NCBI GenBank assembly: GCA_010015745.1
Contig: ML978240.1
Span: 62,001 to 126,000, forward strand
Source of the DNA: Setomelanomma holmii
Taxonomy: Eukaryota > Ascomycota > Dothideomycetes > Pleosporales > Phaeosphaeriaceae
Length of the DNA stretch: 64,000 bases
Direction of reading: 5' to 3'
Part shown: positions 42,709 through 54,412 of the stretch, one piece after another
Layout of the letters: the number at the start of each line of letters is the position of its first letter
How positions within the stretch are numbered: position 1 is the stretch's first letter
Made by a program: the position numbers and the translations under genes
The notes under the pieces: generated by a model
Database searches by the model: none
Seen by the model: the letters and a program-made list of their open reading frames with translations, nothing else
Told to the model about the DNA's origin: nothing

Positions 42709-44796
42709 ATGTTCCGAGCACAGTCGAATGTTTTCGACGATGTGGTCACAAAGGCGACAGATGAGAACTTGACGAGCGAGAACTGGGAATACATACTGGT
42801 ACGGATTTCCTCAACGCTCTTCGCACATGATCTGGTGGTTGGGGCCTTGCGGGCACCTATGTCATGAGATCGCAACACCTCCGAACCACCACGAGGATCT
42901 TGGTAGGGGAGAATCTGCTGACACAGTGCTATAGGATGTCTGCGACAAAGTAGGCTCGTCTGACACAGGCGCCAAAGATGTAGTCGCCGCCATGATCAAG
43001 CGGTTGGCGCACCGCAATGCGAACGTACAACTCTACACACTCGAGCTCGCAAACGCACTCAGCCAGAATTGCGGGATACAGATGCACAAGGAGCTTGCCT
43101 CGCGCAGTTTCACAGATGCTATGCTACGACTTGCGAACGATAGAAACACACATCAGGCCGTCAAGGCCAAGATACTGGAGCGCATGGCAGAGTGGACTGA
43201 GATGTTCTCCCGCGACCCGGATCTCGGCATCATGTCGGGCGCGTACATGAAGTTGAAAACACAGAGTAGGTCATCTCAGGAACCGAGTGTGGTGATGCGC
43301 TGACATCTTCTAGATCCCAACCTCCGCGCGCCCTCGAAACCCCAGAAGACACAGATCTCGGACCTCGACCGGAAGAAGGAGGAAGAAGAGCTGCAGATGG
43401 CACTCGCCATGTCGATCAAGGAATCTAAGGGCGCAACTCCTACGGCTGCGAAAGCAAATGCGCCGCAAGACTCGAGCGCCGGCTCCAGTTCACAACCTGC
43501 ACAGGCCTCACAACCGGTTCAGTCGGGCACGACCGCAGCAACGGTCTCGCGAGTCAGGGCACTATTCGACTTTCAACCTTCTGAAGCCGGTGAGCTGCAG
43601 TTCAAGAAGGGTGACATTATTGCAGTGCTGGAGTCAGTATACAAGGACTGGTGGAAGGGATCGCTACGCGGCCAAACAGGTATCTTCCCCCTCAACTACG
43701 TCGAGAAGTTGCAGGATCCGACGCGCGAAGAGCTGGAGAAGGAGGCACAAACAGAGGCCGAAGTCTTTGCGCAAATACGGAACGTAGAGAAACTGCTCGC
43801 GCTGCTGAGCACAAACACGCAGGCTGGAGGAGGCAATGATCGCGACAATGAGGAGATCACCGAGCTCTACCACTCAACACTGGCTATTCGGCCCAAGTTG
43901 ATCGAGCTGATTGGAAAGTATTCGCAGAAGAAGGGTAAGTTTCATCTCTGTCGTGACATTTGCAATGTTGACATCGTCAAGATGACTTCACACAGTTGAA
44001 CGAGAAATTCATCAAAGCTCGCCGCGACTACGAATCATTGCTCGAAGCATCCATGTCCCAACCCCCGCAATCGACATACGGTGGCCGTGCCCCATATGGC
44101 GGATATAATGCGCCCCCACCGTCAAACTACACTGGATATCCTCCATCCTCACCTCCTCCGCAGCAAGATCCGCGATATAGCTATGCAGGAGGAGGCCCAC
44201 CACCACAAGGTGGTCCACAATTCCCACCTGCAGGATCAAACCCAGCTTTCTTCATGGTACCACCGACTGGCGAACAACGACCACAGCAGCACACTCCGAA
44301 GCCAGCACCCGCATCAGATCCTTACGCGCCACCTCAGGGACAGGGACGGGTACCTGTAGGTGGACGACCTCTAAGCTATGCACCTCAGGAGCTTTCTACT
44401 GGACACTACGACTCGCCTGTCGATAATCGCCAGTCTTTCATTGCACCAAGTCAAGGTCCTTCTGCTCCACAAGGCTTTGACTACCCAGCACAACAATCTA
44501 GCTATCCCCCTCAACAAAGCGCTCTTTCACAAGGCCCGCCACAAGGACACCAGACCTCTTATGACCAAATCTCATCTCCGCCTCCACAACAGCAACCGCC
44601 TTCAGACCCATACTCGCAACCACCGCCTCAAGCAGGATACAGGTACCCTCCACAGCAACCCGGTCATGTACCGCCTGCACCACCTGGCGCATCCACTAGC
44701 CCGGCTCCGCCTACACAGAGCTATCTGCCATACCGACCACCGGGTCAAGCACCGAGCGCACCACCGGTGGGAGGGGATGAGGGGTTCTACCGGTAG
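42709..44796 (+). CDS. HSE1: ESCRT-0 subunit Hse1
   Basis: Four exons: 42709-42798, 42935-43265, 43314-43934, 43982-44796; introns of 136, 48 and 47 nt. Product 618 residues. The VHS domain is at the N-terminus (MFRAQSNVFDDVVTKATDEN; MIKRLAHRNANVQLYTLELA), then a ubiquitin-interacting motif (EEEELQMALAMSIKESK), an SH3 domain (VRALFDFQPSEAGELQFKKG; WWKGSLRGQTGIFPLNYVE), a GAT-like coiled coil used to bind Vps27, rebuilt across the last intron (KYSQKKDDFTQLNEKFIKAR), and a Pro/Gln/Tyr-rich tail of ~240 residues. With Vps27 it collects ubiquitinated cargo at endosomes for multivesicular-body sorting. The acceptor of the last intron at 43981 was chosen over one 15 nt downstream because it restores the conserved DDFTQLNEKF. 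Confidence 0.93.
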
Positions 44797-45232
44797 AATC
44801 GGCCGTGGATATGGCTTATATGACGGAAGGCTTCTTTGTATATATGCATCAGCGCCAGAATGTATTTCCCTTCATCATGAAAGCAGCTGCACTGCTCCGC
44901 GAGAATATCGACGTCACGAGTCTTATGTTCAACTCGAACACAACTTGCTGTTCTTATCAAAGGTCAAGAAAACAATGCCTCTGTTAATGAATACTTTAGG
45001 TACAAAGCATGGTTGCATTGAGGACAAGGGCATTGAGGCTCTGCAATACCACGGCCACTTCCGAGCCTTTGTCCCCCAAATCTGGGGACCACAGATACTC
45101 GCATATGCCAGTGCTGAACTCCACACAAGCCGTCTTGTGCAACTTCTCCCCATCTTGCCAACAATCGTCACCTCTCCAACTTGAATTAGATGCCTATGAA
45201 AGCACACATTGGATCATACAACAATACCAACC
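44797..45232. other. Intergenic, no gene seen
   Basis: 436 bases; HSE1 3' UTR and promoter of the next gene. Nothing recognised. Confidence 0.5.
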
Positions 45233-45879
45233 ATGCACAGCCCATCTATCAATTTCGTTCCTGTCCTCGTATTCCTACTCCTCCCTTCCACACTATCCCT
45301 CGCTCTTCCATCCTTGCTCCGCCGCATCGACGGCATAAACACCGCGCTGCCCGGCTCCTGCCCCAACACAAACTTCCCCACAGAAGCACAGTACACACTC
45401 GGCTACCAAACCTTCTGCAGCACATACCTACCCGACACGGACCAACACCTGCTATCCTACAACACACCTCTAGTCTCAACCTCACAACTCACAAACCCCG
45501 CTGGTACCGCACTACCCTGGGTCTTCAAGATCAGCCTTGACGACCCGACGACCCGACGAGCACCGAACACTTGCCGCTTAATCGCACGATTTGTGAGGCT
45601 AAGTTTGCGCAGGTCCTGGAGCAGGAAGGTGGCGGGATACTTGGGAATGGGTATTGTGTTGTTGATGGGACGGGCGGGGATGGGTTTGGGGGGAGGATGG
45701 GGGTGGAGGGGATGAGTGGGGAGGGGTTGGTGCTTGTGCTGGGGACGAGGATTGAGGAGGGGATGCAGGGACAGCAGAAGGTTAGTACGATGGTGTTTGA
45801 GACGAGGGTGAGGAAATGGGGGTTGAGCTTAAAGAGGATTTGTGGACGGGGGAGAGGGGGCTTGGATTGTTTGTATTGA
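45233..45879 (+). pseudogene. Secreted protein gene with 8-bp frameshifting duplication
   Basis: ATG at 45233 opens a signal peptide (INFVPVLVFLLLPSTLSLAL) and a Cys-containing domain (LPGSCPNTNFPTEAQYTLGY, TFCSTYLPDTDQHLLSYN, TALPWVFKISLDDP). The frame then turns to nonsense while another frame starts to look coding (LPLNRTICEAKFAQVLEQ, GILGNGYCVVDG, LVLVLGTRIEEG) and runs to TGA at 45877-45879. The switch point is a tandem duplication of GACGACCC at 45539-45554; counting one unit only makes a continuous frame ISLDDP-TSTEHLPLNR. No intron fits. Small secreted fungal proteins of this general type are common; family not recognised. Call is a frameshifted allele or pseudogene; an assembly error is possible. 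Confidence 0.65.
45539..45554 (+). repeat. 8-bp tandem duplication
   Basis: GACGACCC twice in direct succession, followed by GACGAG. It sits exactly where the reading frame of the secreted-protein gene breaks. Confidence 0.85.
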
Positions 45880-47087
45880 GCTCCGACTGCGTCGGTAATG
45901 TGTTGAGCATTGATGAGTATATGGTCCTTGAGATGTGAAGCTTGGAGTTTTTTTCACCGTGAGGCTAGTGGAAACGCTGAAGCTATTACAGTTCGAGGCA
46001 GTCGGGATCAAAAGTCCACGTGCCATCTTTACGCGTAAGATGTAGCCGACCGGACAGAGCTTTCAGTCCTCACGTAGAAGTGCGCTCCAGATCAGAGGCG
46101 TCCCAGTGACAAACTCGAAACGTTCGGCGGCACTAGGCTTTCGAGAATCAGGATGTGACCTTCTTGCACCAGTGTTGTGATCCCGAAGAGAAGTTCGATC
46201 AGAGTATTAGGAGAGTACTCGACAGCCTCCAGCAAGCAATGGAGACCAATCATGTGTCAATTATTTAGGCTTTGAGTCCAATTAGGCTCAACTATCAGCG
46301 ATAAAGCAGTGACAACACGCTTTCGCCTCCGACAAAACTTCTGGCAGGGGCCACAGTACAATCGTTCGAAGGTGTTGGTGGAGCCATCGAGTGATGGTGC
46401 GATGCTTGAGGTCTGCCACAATGAAGTTCGCTCCGACGCCTGAGATGAAGCAGTAAGGTGGAATAATAGATCCTCAAAGTGAGCAGGAGTCAGGCTGTGA
46501 CTACCAGATGTAGCTACGATACTCATCTGGACGGTCATTTCACGATGTTTGCAAATGCGGCGAGTGTGGAGTGGGGAATGTAGCGCAAGGCCAGGGTTGG
46601 ACCACGGGAAAGCGCATGAACTAAGCCAGCTAAGCCCGCTTTGACCCCACTAAAATGCAGGGATGTCGGACATTCGAGGTGTTTCTGGACACGAACAGCT
46701 CTCTCATCCATCGTCACAGCACGCTTCGCTCGACTTCTGCAATTCTAGCAGTTGTCTCCCTTGCAATTGCATCAACGTCAACATCCGCAGTGGTAAGAAT
46801 GCAAGCACCATTCAAATTTGTCTTCGGCTACTAACAATTGGTTCTCAGGTTCATCGATCCACCGCATCCCTGGTAAGTGAATGGCACCAAAGTTCGAGTA
46901 AAAGCAACTCCTGAAAAGCTGCTCCAACCACTCTCACATCCAACCTTGCTGATACCTTTATCTCGAAAGATACCGCTACCTGCTCTACAAACACAAGTCC
47001 ACGATAGTTAAAGTGGCTCCGCAACTTTAACTTCCTCCACCTACCGTCTACGCAACACCCTTTGGTCAACTCGAAACGGTTTATACT
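45880..47087. other. Intergenic, SCP160 promoter and leader
   Basis: 1208 bases. The part after 46660 contains pyrimidine-rich tracts and splice-like GTAAGAAT/TTCTCAG and GTAAGTG sequences, so SCP160 may have spliced 5' UTR exons. No coding gene is supported. Confidence 0.45.
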
Positions 47088-50000
47088 ATGGCATCTGAGG
47101 CGACTGCCAGCTCCGCCACCGAGGGTCTCACCCCGGCGCAGAAGCTCATGCAGGAACACGACCACCATGTCACCGTCGAGGACGTCCCGGATGAGGAAGA
47201 CATTGCCCATCCTCCGCCGTCTGCCCACACCGCCGATGCACCTCTGAGCGAGAAAGCCGCTGGCAAGCAGAAGGCTGACGATGCTGCTCCTGCTTCCATG
47301 AAGCCAGCATTGAACACCTCGTCTGAGGAGGCATTCCCTGCTCTCGGTCCCGTCAAACCTCGCGCTCAAGCTGCCGTTGCACCTACCTGGGGTAACAAGC
47401 CCGCCGCTGTCACGACATCCAACGGTGTCAATGGCAATGCTGCCAGCAACGGCTCGTCGCGCACTTCCACCCCAGCTTCTGGTGCGCCTGCCTCTCTGCC
47501 CGTCGGTCGTGGTCCTGCTCTACCGACCATGAACATCCCTGGCAAGCACACAGAGCGCATCTCGTTCTCGCCCAAGCAGCTCACACCCCGCCAGCAGCTC
47601 AAGAAGCCGGTCAACGACATTATCCGTGACATCAACAGGCGCTCCAAGGCCAAGCTCGAGCTCAAGTCCGGACCCGGCGGAATGGTCATCTTCGAGTCTA
47701 CTGGTCCCGTTGAAGCTGTGAGGCAGAATCTCAAGGAGGTTGCGAACGAGGTTGGCTCCAAGGTAGGTTCTCCTGAAAATGTATCGCGATGATCCGCTCC
47801 AACATGCAAATAGCAATCCGTGGATGTTCCCATCCCTGCCTCCGTACGCGCACATATCATCGGTCGTCAAGGTTCCAAGATTCAGGAGATCAGCAAGCGC
47901 ACCGGGGCTCGCATTCAGGTCCCCAAGGCTGAGCCTGGCGAGGAAGAGGACACGGTCGTCAACGTCCACATCGAGGGCAATGCGCTTACGGCTGAGATGG
48001 CGCGTCGCGAGATTGACGCCATCGTCAACGAGCGCACCTCGACCGTGAACTTGCGCCTCAAGGAAATCCCCGCCGAGTTCTACCCCTTCCTTGCCGGGCC
48101 ACACAACGCCCACATCGACAGACTTATCCAGGGCAAGGACGTCAATGTGCAAATTCCTCAGTACCACACTTGGCGCTCTCAAGCTCCGCCTCAGGCTGCT
48201 CGTAACCAACCCGTTCCTTTCGCTCCTCAGACCAACTTCCCCATCCAGATCTCGGGTGATCGAGCTGCCGCCCAGCAGATCCAGGCTGAGCTTGAGCGCC
48301 GTGCTCGGCAGCTCCGGCAGCAATTGGCTCTCGAGCAACGATCGATTGAGCGTGGCCGACATCAGTTCATCGTTGGCGAGCGGGGCAACTCATTGCACGA
48401 CTTTCTCGAAGAGACTGGCTGCAGCATTGTTCTGCCTCCCAGCTCCGATGACAGCGAGACCGTGTACATTGTCGGCCCTCCTAACAAGATCGAGCAGGGC
48501 ATCAACAAGCTCGAGGACCTTGCCGCCAGCATGACCATGGCCACCGCCGATGCTGCTCGTGAACACAAGGGAGCTAATGCCCAAGCTCACGCCCACAACC
48601 TTACACAGTACCTGCGCCAGCGAAAGGCTCTGGCAGAGCTGGAGCGCCTGCACGAGGCCAGCATTGTTGCCCCTACCGATCGAGATGGACCAACTGGTTG
48701 GGAGATTTACGCTCGCAATGGCAAGAACAGCATGAAGGCTCGTGGCGACATTATGGGCGTCTTCGCCAGCCACCCACCCAGCAGGTTCGCTACGGTCGAT
48801 GTCGATCCTTTCTACCACTCCTTCCTGCAACAGCGCAACGCACCACAGCTCCGAGAGGAGACTGGCGTCCACATCGTCTTCCCCGACGGACTCAACAATG
48901 ACCCGCAGCTGATCTTGGTCTACGAGGGAGACTCTCCGTATGACGAGTACTCCGTTCCCCGCGGTGCACCATCTGCAGCCGAGGTACAGGCATACAAGCA
49001 GGCTTTGCAGAAGGCTCAAGAGGTCATTCAGGGTTTGACTAGCAACCAGCCCAAGATTGATACTCGTGGCTTGGAGTCCAACCCCAAGTTCCACCGCAAG
49101 ATCGAGCAATACATCAACGACGAGCAGGAAAGTCTACCTCACCATCAAGTCCCTGTACAGGCTCTTTTCGATCAACGCCGCCCCGAGCCTCATGGTCGCT
49201 CAAACGACAGCTTCGCCATCCGTGGTCCTTCAAATGCGGTAGAGGAGCTCAACGCGAAGATCCTGGCTTTCATTGAGCAGGCTGAGAAGGACGAGCTTGA
49301 GCGCAACCACGTCACCACATTCGACTACCCACAGAAGTACGCCAGCCACTTGGTTGGCAAGGGTGGTGAGAACATTCAGCGTCTCCGCCAGAAGTATGAT
49401 GTCGATGTGCAAATCAATGACGGCAAGGTCGAGCTGAAGGGCCCATCCGCCAAGGCGCAGCAATGCAAGAAAGACATTCTCGACATGGCCAAGAAGCTTG
49501 AGGATGAAGCTACGCACACTCTCAAGGTCAAGCCCCAGTATCATCGTGACCTGATCGGTGCCGGTGGCAAGCAGGTTGAGCGTCTTCAGACCCGCTACGG
49601 CGTCCGCATCAACTTCCCAAGGAGACAGAACAATAACGAAGATGCCGATGCAACATCGCAGCGGAACGCCCGGGGCCAGAACCCTGACGAGGTTGTCATT
49701 CGAGGCCCAAAGAAGGGTGCAGACGAAGCGCGTGATGAGGTTCTCAACCTTCTGCAATACATCATGGACAACTCGCATAGTGACACAGTCTCTGTCGCGC
49801 AGAGCCAGATACCTCAATTGATTGGCTCTGGAGGTCGCGAGATGGAGCAGCTTCGTCTGGAGACTGGCTGCCAGATTGATGTTCCTGGTGCTCGCGAGGG
49901 CGCCGATCCGTCCGGCCGCGCTGAGATCAAGCTGAAGGGCACCAAGAAGCAGGTCGAGGAGGCCAAGAAGATCCTTCAGCAGCGCGCGAAGGTCTTTGAT

Positions 50001-51131
50001 GACACCACAGTGGAGACCCTGGAGGTTGACAGGAAGCATCACCGCAATTTGATCGGTGGCAGCGGTGCCAACATTCGCTCGATCGTGACTGCTGCTGGTG
50101 GACCTGATAACGCTCGCGACCTGTCTCGGATGGTACGCTTCCCCCGTGCCGAGTCTGATGAATCATCCATCCGCGTCGAGGGCCCGAAGAGCGTCGTGCA
50201 AAAGATTATTGAATCGATCAAGGCTCAAGTTTCATCGCTCGAGAACCAGACTACCGAGACTATCGAAGTCTCTCCGGATAAGCACCGTCTGCTGATTGGT
50301 CGAGGCGGAGAGACTCGTCGCTCCCTGGAATCGCAGCTCAACATACAGCTGGATATTCCCAAGCAATCTACCACCGGTGCCGCTCGTAGCCAGGTGAAGA
50401 TTACAGGTGCGCCCGAACATGTTTCAAAGGGGAAGGAGCACATCCTCGAGCTCGTCAAGGGCCAGGAGGGTGAGACGATTCACGTTCCTGTCTACCTTCA
50501 CCACACTGTCGCAGACAATGGCCAATTCTTCCGCCAGCTCCGCAACCAGCACAAGATCACCGTGGATCATGCTGGCCAGCACCCACCGCCCAAGCCTGCC
50601 TCTTCTGAGGCGACTGGTCGTTCGCGCAAGGGTGCTAACGGTGCTTTGCCACTGATCACCGATGACGCCACCGGTGGTGCAGATGAGCACTCCTGGGAGC
50701 TGATCGATAACAACGTTGCCGAGGAGGGTGTTGATCGCGAAGCCACCATTCCTTGGGTCATCCGCGGCCCTGCTGAGAACATTCCCAAGGCGCGGCAGAG
50801 GCTCGAATCTGCCATCGAAGCGGCTTCAAAACCCTCTTCGACTGGCTACCTCATCCTGCCAGACCCGCGAAGCTACAGGTAAGTTCCTCGACAACCCGAG
50901 CGTGCGTGTTCCACAGAGTACATCGCTAACACATCTCACAGGCTTGTCATCGGCTCCGGTGGTAGCACCATCAACGACCTCCGTAAGAAGACCGGCACGA
51001 AGATCCAAGTTCCTCGCGATCAGGCCAAAGATGAGGCCATTGAAATTGTCGGCACCAAGGAGGGCTGCGAGCAAGCACGCCAGATGATTCTCGACATTGT
51101 TTCCAAGGGCGGTAACGGCGGCCGCAAGTAG
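47088..51131 (+). CDS. SCP160: Multi-KH RNA-binding protein Scp160/vigilin
   Basis: Three exons: 47088-47762, 47814-50878, 50942-51131; introns 51 and 63 nt (the second with CGCTAACAC). Product 1309 residues. The N-terminal ~150 are disordered; a string of KH and degenerate KH domains follows to the end. Clear G-x-x-G loops: AHIIGRQGSKIQEISKRTGA, SHLVGKGGENIQRLRQKYDV, RDLIGAGGKQVERLQTRYGV, PQLIGSGGREMEQLRLETGC, RNLIGGSGANIRSIV, RLLIGRGGETRRSLESQLNI and, across the last intron, RLVIGSGGSTINDLRKKTGT. Other copies (e.g. QFIVGERGNSLHDFLEETGC) keep the fold with altered loops. Vigilins bind mRNA on polysomes and the ER surface, affecting translation and ploidy control. Base composition is codon-biased (C-ending), as in highly expressed genes. 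Confidence 0.93.
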
Positions 51132-51998
51132 ATCTATAGCCGCTTCGAAACCCAGCGATTGGTGATGGTTTAGCGCGGCGTTTTCTGTGGTCAGTACGGG
51201 CGAGTATGATGTGCTAGAATGTTACCTGAGCATATGAGTATGGCATGGGCGGTGCATTTTGACTTCTTTGGTCCTTCTAGGTTAGGAACTGGGGAATAAA
51301 AGTTTGCTTGTCTTGACCGGAGTGGCAGTCTGTTCCGAGTTGTGCCTTCTCTGCTGGTATCGACTGATGTCAATCGTTTCTTAGTGTGCTTCACTCGTCA
51401 GTCGAGTCGTAGCGCTCCTTCCGTTTGGCGTGCAATCTTCATCACGTGTTCTGGTGACACGTCCACGTACCTGCCATGTTCGATCTCTCACTCACTTTCA
51501 CTTCTCCGAGCCTTTTCATCGCTTTGCGTTTCGACCTTGCTTTGCTCTTAGTGCTTCGTCGCGCTGCTCGCACGATACAAACTTCGCCACAACACCTTCT
51601 CTACACCTCGCATTTACCCGCAATACTCTGTTGACCTTTTACGGTGTACGAAAGGAAGGCAATCGCGATGGTAAGTACCTCCCTGCTATCCATTTGATCT
51701 CACCTTGCTCTGACACGCGCATCAAAGGTACAACACTCGACACTGGCGGACGACGTGTAATCTTGGGACTTTCACACCCGCGAGATCATAGCGAGCCTGT
51801 CGTCTGCTTGCATCAAGTCTGACGTGTCCACTCTACTCCAGGCACAACTATCAAGCACTTTGCTACACCCTGTTTGCTTCTCTCCTTCGAGGCGTTTTCG
51901 ACCAGACTACCTGCTCTGGAACTCATAGATGCTCGTTCGTTGCGCGATTTGGCTTCACTCATCACCACTGTTGGACCCCGACACTGGGTCGTTCATCG
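51132..51998. other. Intergenic, possible spliced leader
   Basis: 867 bases. At 51671 a GTAAGT follows an ATG directly, with a plausible acceptor at 51727, but the joined frame stops after 11 codons; it may be a 5' UTR intron of the following gene. Confidence 0.4.
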
Positions 51999-52979
51999 AT
52001 GAACACTGGCGCAAGCGAGCGCTACGATATGTCATACACGTCATTTCCACCAATTACTTCGACTAAGCATCTCTTGGGACTCTTCCGTACTACAAGTGGC
52101 AATCCTGATTCGAAGTCGCGCTGGCCTGCCGATCTAGCGCCTTTCAATATGTCGTTCGAACCCACCAAGTCTGAACCCGATGTGGCCGAGGTAGACGCGC
52201 CAGAGCTTCCACCCTTGAAGACTGCCATCGACGATGCTGAACGTAGATTGATCCGGCAGTTCTTCAAACGACTGGGTAAAGGCAAGAGAAATCTGACAAC
52301 ACGAAGAACGGCCATTGACATACCCACCAAGGGCATCAAGGCTCAGACATACGCAGACACAAAACTACCATGTCATCCGAAAGAGGCGCGATATATAGCC
52401 GACCTAGTTCGCAAAATACTCATCTACAGACCTACGTTCTCCAGTGAGGATCAGGAGGCTGGACGTGCATACATTTCGCCGCACAACATCAGCATCGTAA
52501 CACCTTATGAAGGACAGCAGCGCCGTATGCTCGATATGTTGCTCGAGAAAGGCAAAGACTCGCTCAGTAGTCAAGTCGCGGTTGTCGTAAGTGACAACAC
52601 ATCTTGGAGCCCAGCAGCAAACGATATCGAGATCGAGTTCATCTCACTTTGTGATCCAGACCCCCACGTTCCGACGAAGGTCGAACAGGAAAAAGCGATT
52701 GCCTTGGCTTCCTTGTCGAACGCACTCTACGGCGTAACCTCACGTGCTCGATATTACCAAGTGATCACTGGAAACTTCCGTACTTGGTTAGAAGCTGGAA
52801 TTGTGAGTCAGCTTGCGAACAGGCACCAACAAGCCTGCCACGAGCTTTCAAAGATCTTGTGGCAGGGCAGAGAAATAGTCTCTACGTGCGGTGTCGATTC
52901 AACATTGCTTGCAGAACAAGCACAGTCCGCAACAAGCAAGTCAATCCGTTCACCTTCAGAGACCCACTTACCTATCTAG
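51999..52979 (+). CDS. SF1 helicase C-terminal-like protein, possibly truncated
   Basis: Single frame of 326 residues; several in-frame ATGs (51999, 52029, 52149) make the start uncertain. The first ~90 residues are disordered. HNISIVTPYEGQQRRMLDML recalls motif IV ('ITPY..Q...') of the second RecA lobe of UPF1-like SF1 helicases, and LSNALYGVTSRARYYQVITG recalls motif VI ('NVALTRAR..L.I.GN'), with an Arg retained. Motifs I and II are absent, so it cannot be an active helicase alone. The frame ends inside a small inverted-repeat element (52926-53077), which supplies the last ~18 codons and the stop, so an insertion may have replaced the original C-terminus. Family identity is inference from short motifs. 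Confidence 0.5.
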   Translation: MNTGASERYDMSYTSFPPITSTKHLLGLFRTTSGNPDSKSRWPADLAPFNMSFEPTKSEPDVAEVDAPELPPLKTAIDDAERRLIRQFFKRLGKGKRNLTTRRTAIDIPTKGIKAQTYADTKLPCHPKEARYIADLVRKILIYRPTFSSEDQEAGRAYISPHNISIVTPYEGQQRRMLDMLLEKGKDSLSSQVAVVVSDNTSWSPAANDIEIEFISLCDPDPHVPTKVEQEKAIALASLSNALYGVTSRARYYQVITGNFRTWLEAGIVSQLANRHQQACHELSKILWQGREIVSTCGVDSTLLAEQAQSATSKSIRSPSETHLPI

Positions 52980-53077
52980 GCAGGAATTAAGTTTCTATAG
53001 GCAACTACTAGGCTCCAATAGGTAATAAATCAAGTCAAGCCAGACCTTCTGAGACCCACTTAATTGCTTGTTGCGGA
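52926..53077. mobile_element. Short inverted-repeat (MITE-like) element
   Basis: Perfect 14-bp terminal inverted repeats TCCGCAACAAGCAA (52926-52939) and its complement (53064-53077) bound 152 bp. Inside, an 18-bp direct repeat (CCTTCAGAGACCCACTTA at 52953, CCTTCTGAGACCCACTTA at 53045, one mismatch) lies near each end. No coding capacity. No clear target-site duplication was found. A non-autonomous DNA element is the simplest reading; a chance hairpin is less likely given both repeats. Confidence 0.5.
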
Positions 53078-54412
53078 GTCTAAGAACAAGGCCAAGAAAC
53101 GGTACTGCTAGAGAGCCACTTTTACAGACGGGAGATGAAGACGCCAAGTCCAGCAGAGTCTTGGGTTCAAGTCCTCCGTCAAAAGCTTGATATAAAGCGC
53201 CTCCGAGAGAGAAAGCACCAAGCTAAGATCCTGGCAAAGTCAGAAGTCAACAAGATTGCTACACAACGAACAAGCAAGCTGCTACACGAGGCCCAGGTCC
53301 AGTCAACAATATTGCGGAAGTCTCGAAAGACACTCTTTCCAAGCGAGAGAAAAAGAGAAGGGCAAGGCAGAAGCGTGGGTGGGCCGAGCTAGCAGCCACT
53401 TTTGGACAGGCCAAAGGCAACAAGACCACGAAACCATCGGCCGTGAAGATCTGCTCGAGTCATTCCGATACAATGTCTGAAGATTGGCCGGTGAACCTGG
53501 ACTATGGATGGGAGTCGACAATTCCTGCCAACGATTGTGCCGCCTCCTTTGAGACGACCACCACTGATCACGCATTACACGGTCTGTTCCCACCAATACT
53601 CGCACAATCACGACTGCCGATTCCTTGGTTGTTCGAAAAGTAGTTCTACATTTGTTGTAGAAGCGCCAATTCATCTCACACTACTCTGAGCGTAGGCAAG
53701 AGCTTCGAAGCAAATGGGGCTGTGCGCAAATCACGTAATATTGCAGCTCTCTCGACACGACGTCATGTTTAGTCTGTCCTTGCACCACCGAAAGCCCGGA
53801 ACCTCTTGTGTATCCACTCCATGAAGGCCTGTTCCTTTTGTTTTGCGAAGATCTCGCAAACCGTCAGCAAACACCTGCTCATATAGAGTATATACGCTTG
53901 CAATGTCTTCTTCAGAAAGGGTCTAACGTAGGCCGATAATTATCGGGCTCTATTGTATCATCGTTAGGCAATTTGCTTTTAAACGTTCTGTATATCTGCA
54001 TCAACAGAGTGTACCTTGAGATTTCACTGCCCTGCAAACGGAACTTGACAATTTCGGCGCCACCGTAGCGGGATGAGGGAGGTCCAATTTCAGCACGGCA
54101 TGCACTCCTTCCCTCTCACCTGCAGTGACGTGCTTATCTTGTCTCTCACCCTCACAGCAGACGCTTGAGATCACGCGTGCCTCTTCGCACTAGCGAGCGT
54201 ACCGTCAAGTATATAAATAGCCAGTTCCACGCCCTCTCTCTTTCTCCATCCCCTGACATGCTCAACTCCGCAGCTGCTCGAGTGCATAGCCATTCAACAA
54301 TTCCTACTTGAACGACCTCTCAACCCTTCTGCATCGAACAACTCTTCAGTGAGCTCCATTTGTCACCTCCTTCATCGTCGGCATCTGACCTTATCACAGC
54401 CTTTACTTCACC
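52980..54412. other. 1.4-kb gene-poor stretch
   Basis: Starts inside the inverted-repeat element. 53135-53392 (+) is an 85-codon basic frame (MKTPSPAESWVQVLRQKLDI) with no recognised family; possible relic. The last part is the promoter of the Cys-rich protein gene. Confidence 0.45.
54210..54218 (+). promoter_or_regulatory. TATA box of Cys-rich secreted protein gene
   Basis: TATATAAAT about 195-203 bp upstream of the ATG at 54413, followed by a CT-rich leader; typical of strongly inducible fungal promoters. Confidence 0.5.

Noticed and set aside
48390..50042. Long antisense frames (239-270 codons) opposite SCP160
   Set aside because: Shadow frames caused by C-ending codon bias; the + strand shows repeated KH motifs.
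51430..51822. 130-codon frame before the helicase-like gene
   Set aside because: Contains a GTAAGT donor directly after an ATG and CT-rich leader sequence; more like 5' UTR than protein.
53163..53175. GGGTTCAAGTCCT resembling a tRNA T-loop
   Set aside because: No D-arm, anticodon stem or acceptor stem can be paired around it. The same words near 42047 lie in coding-like sequence.
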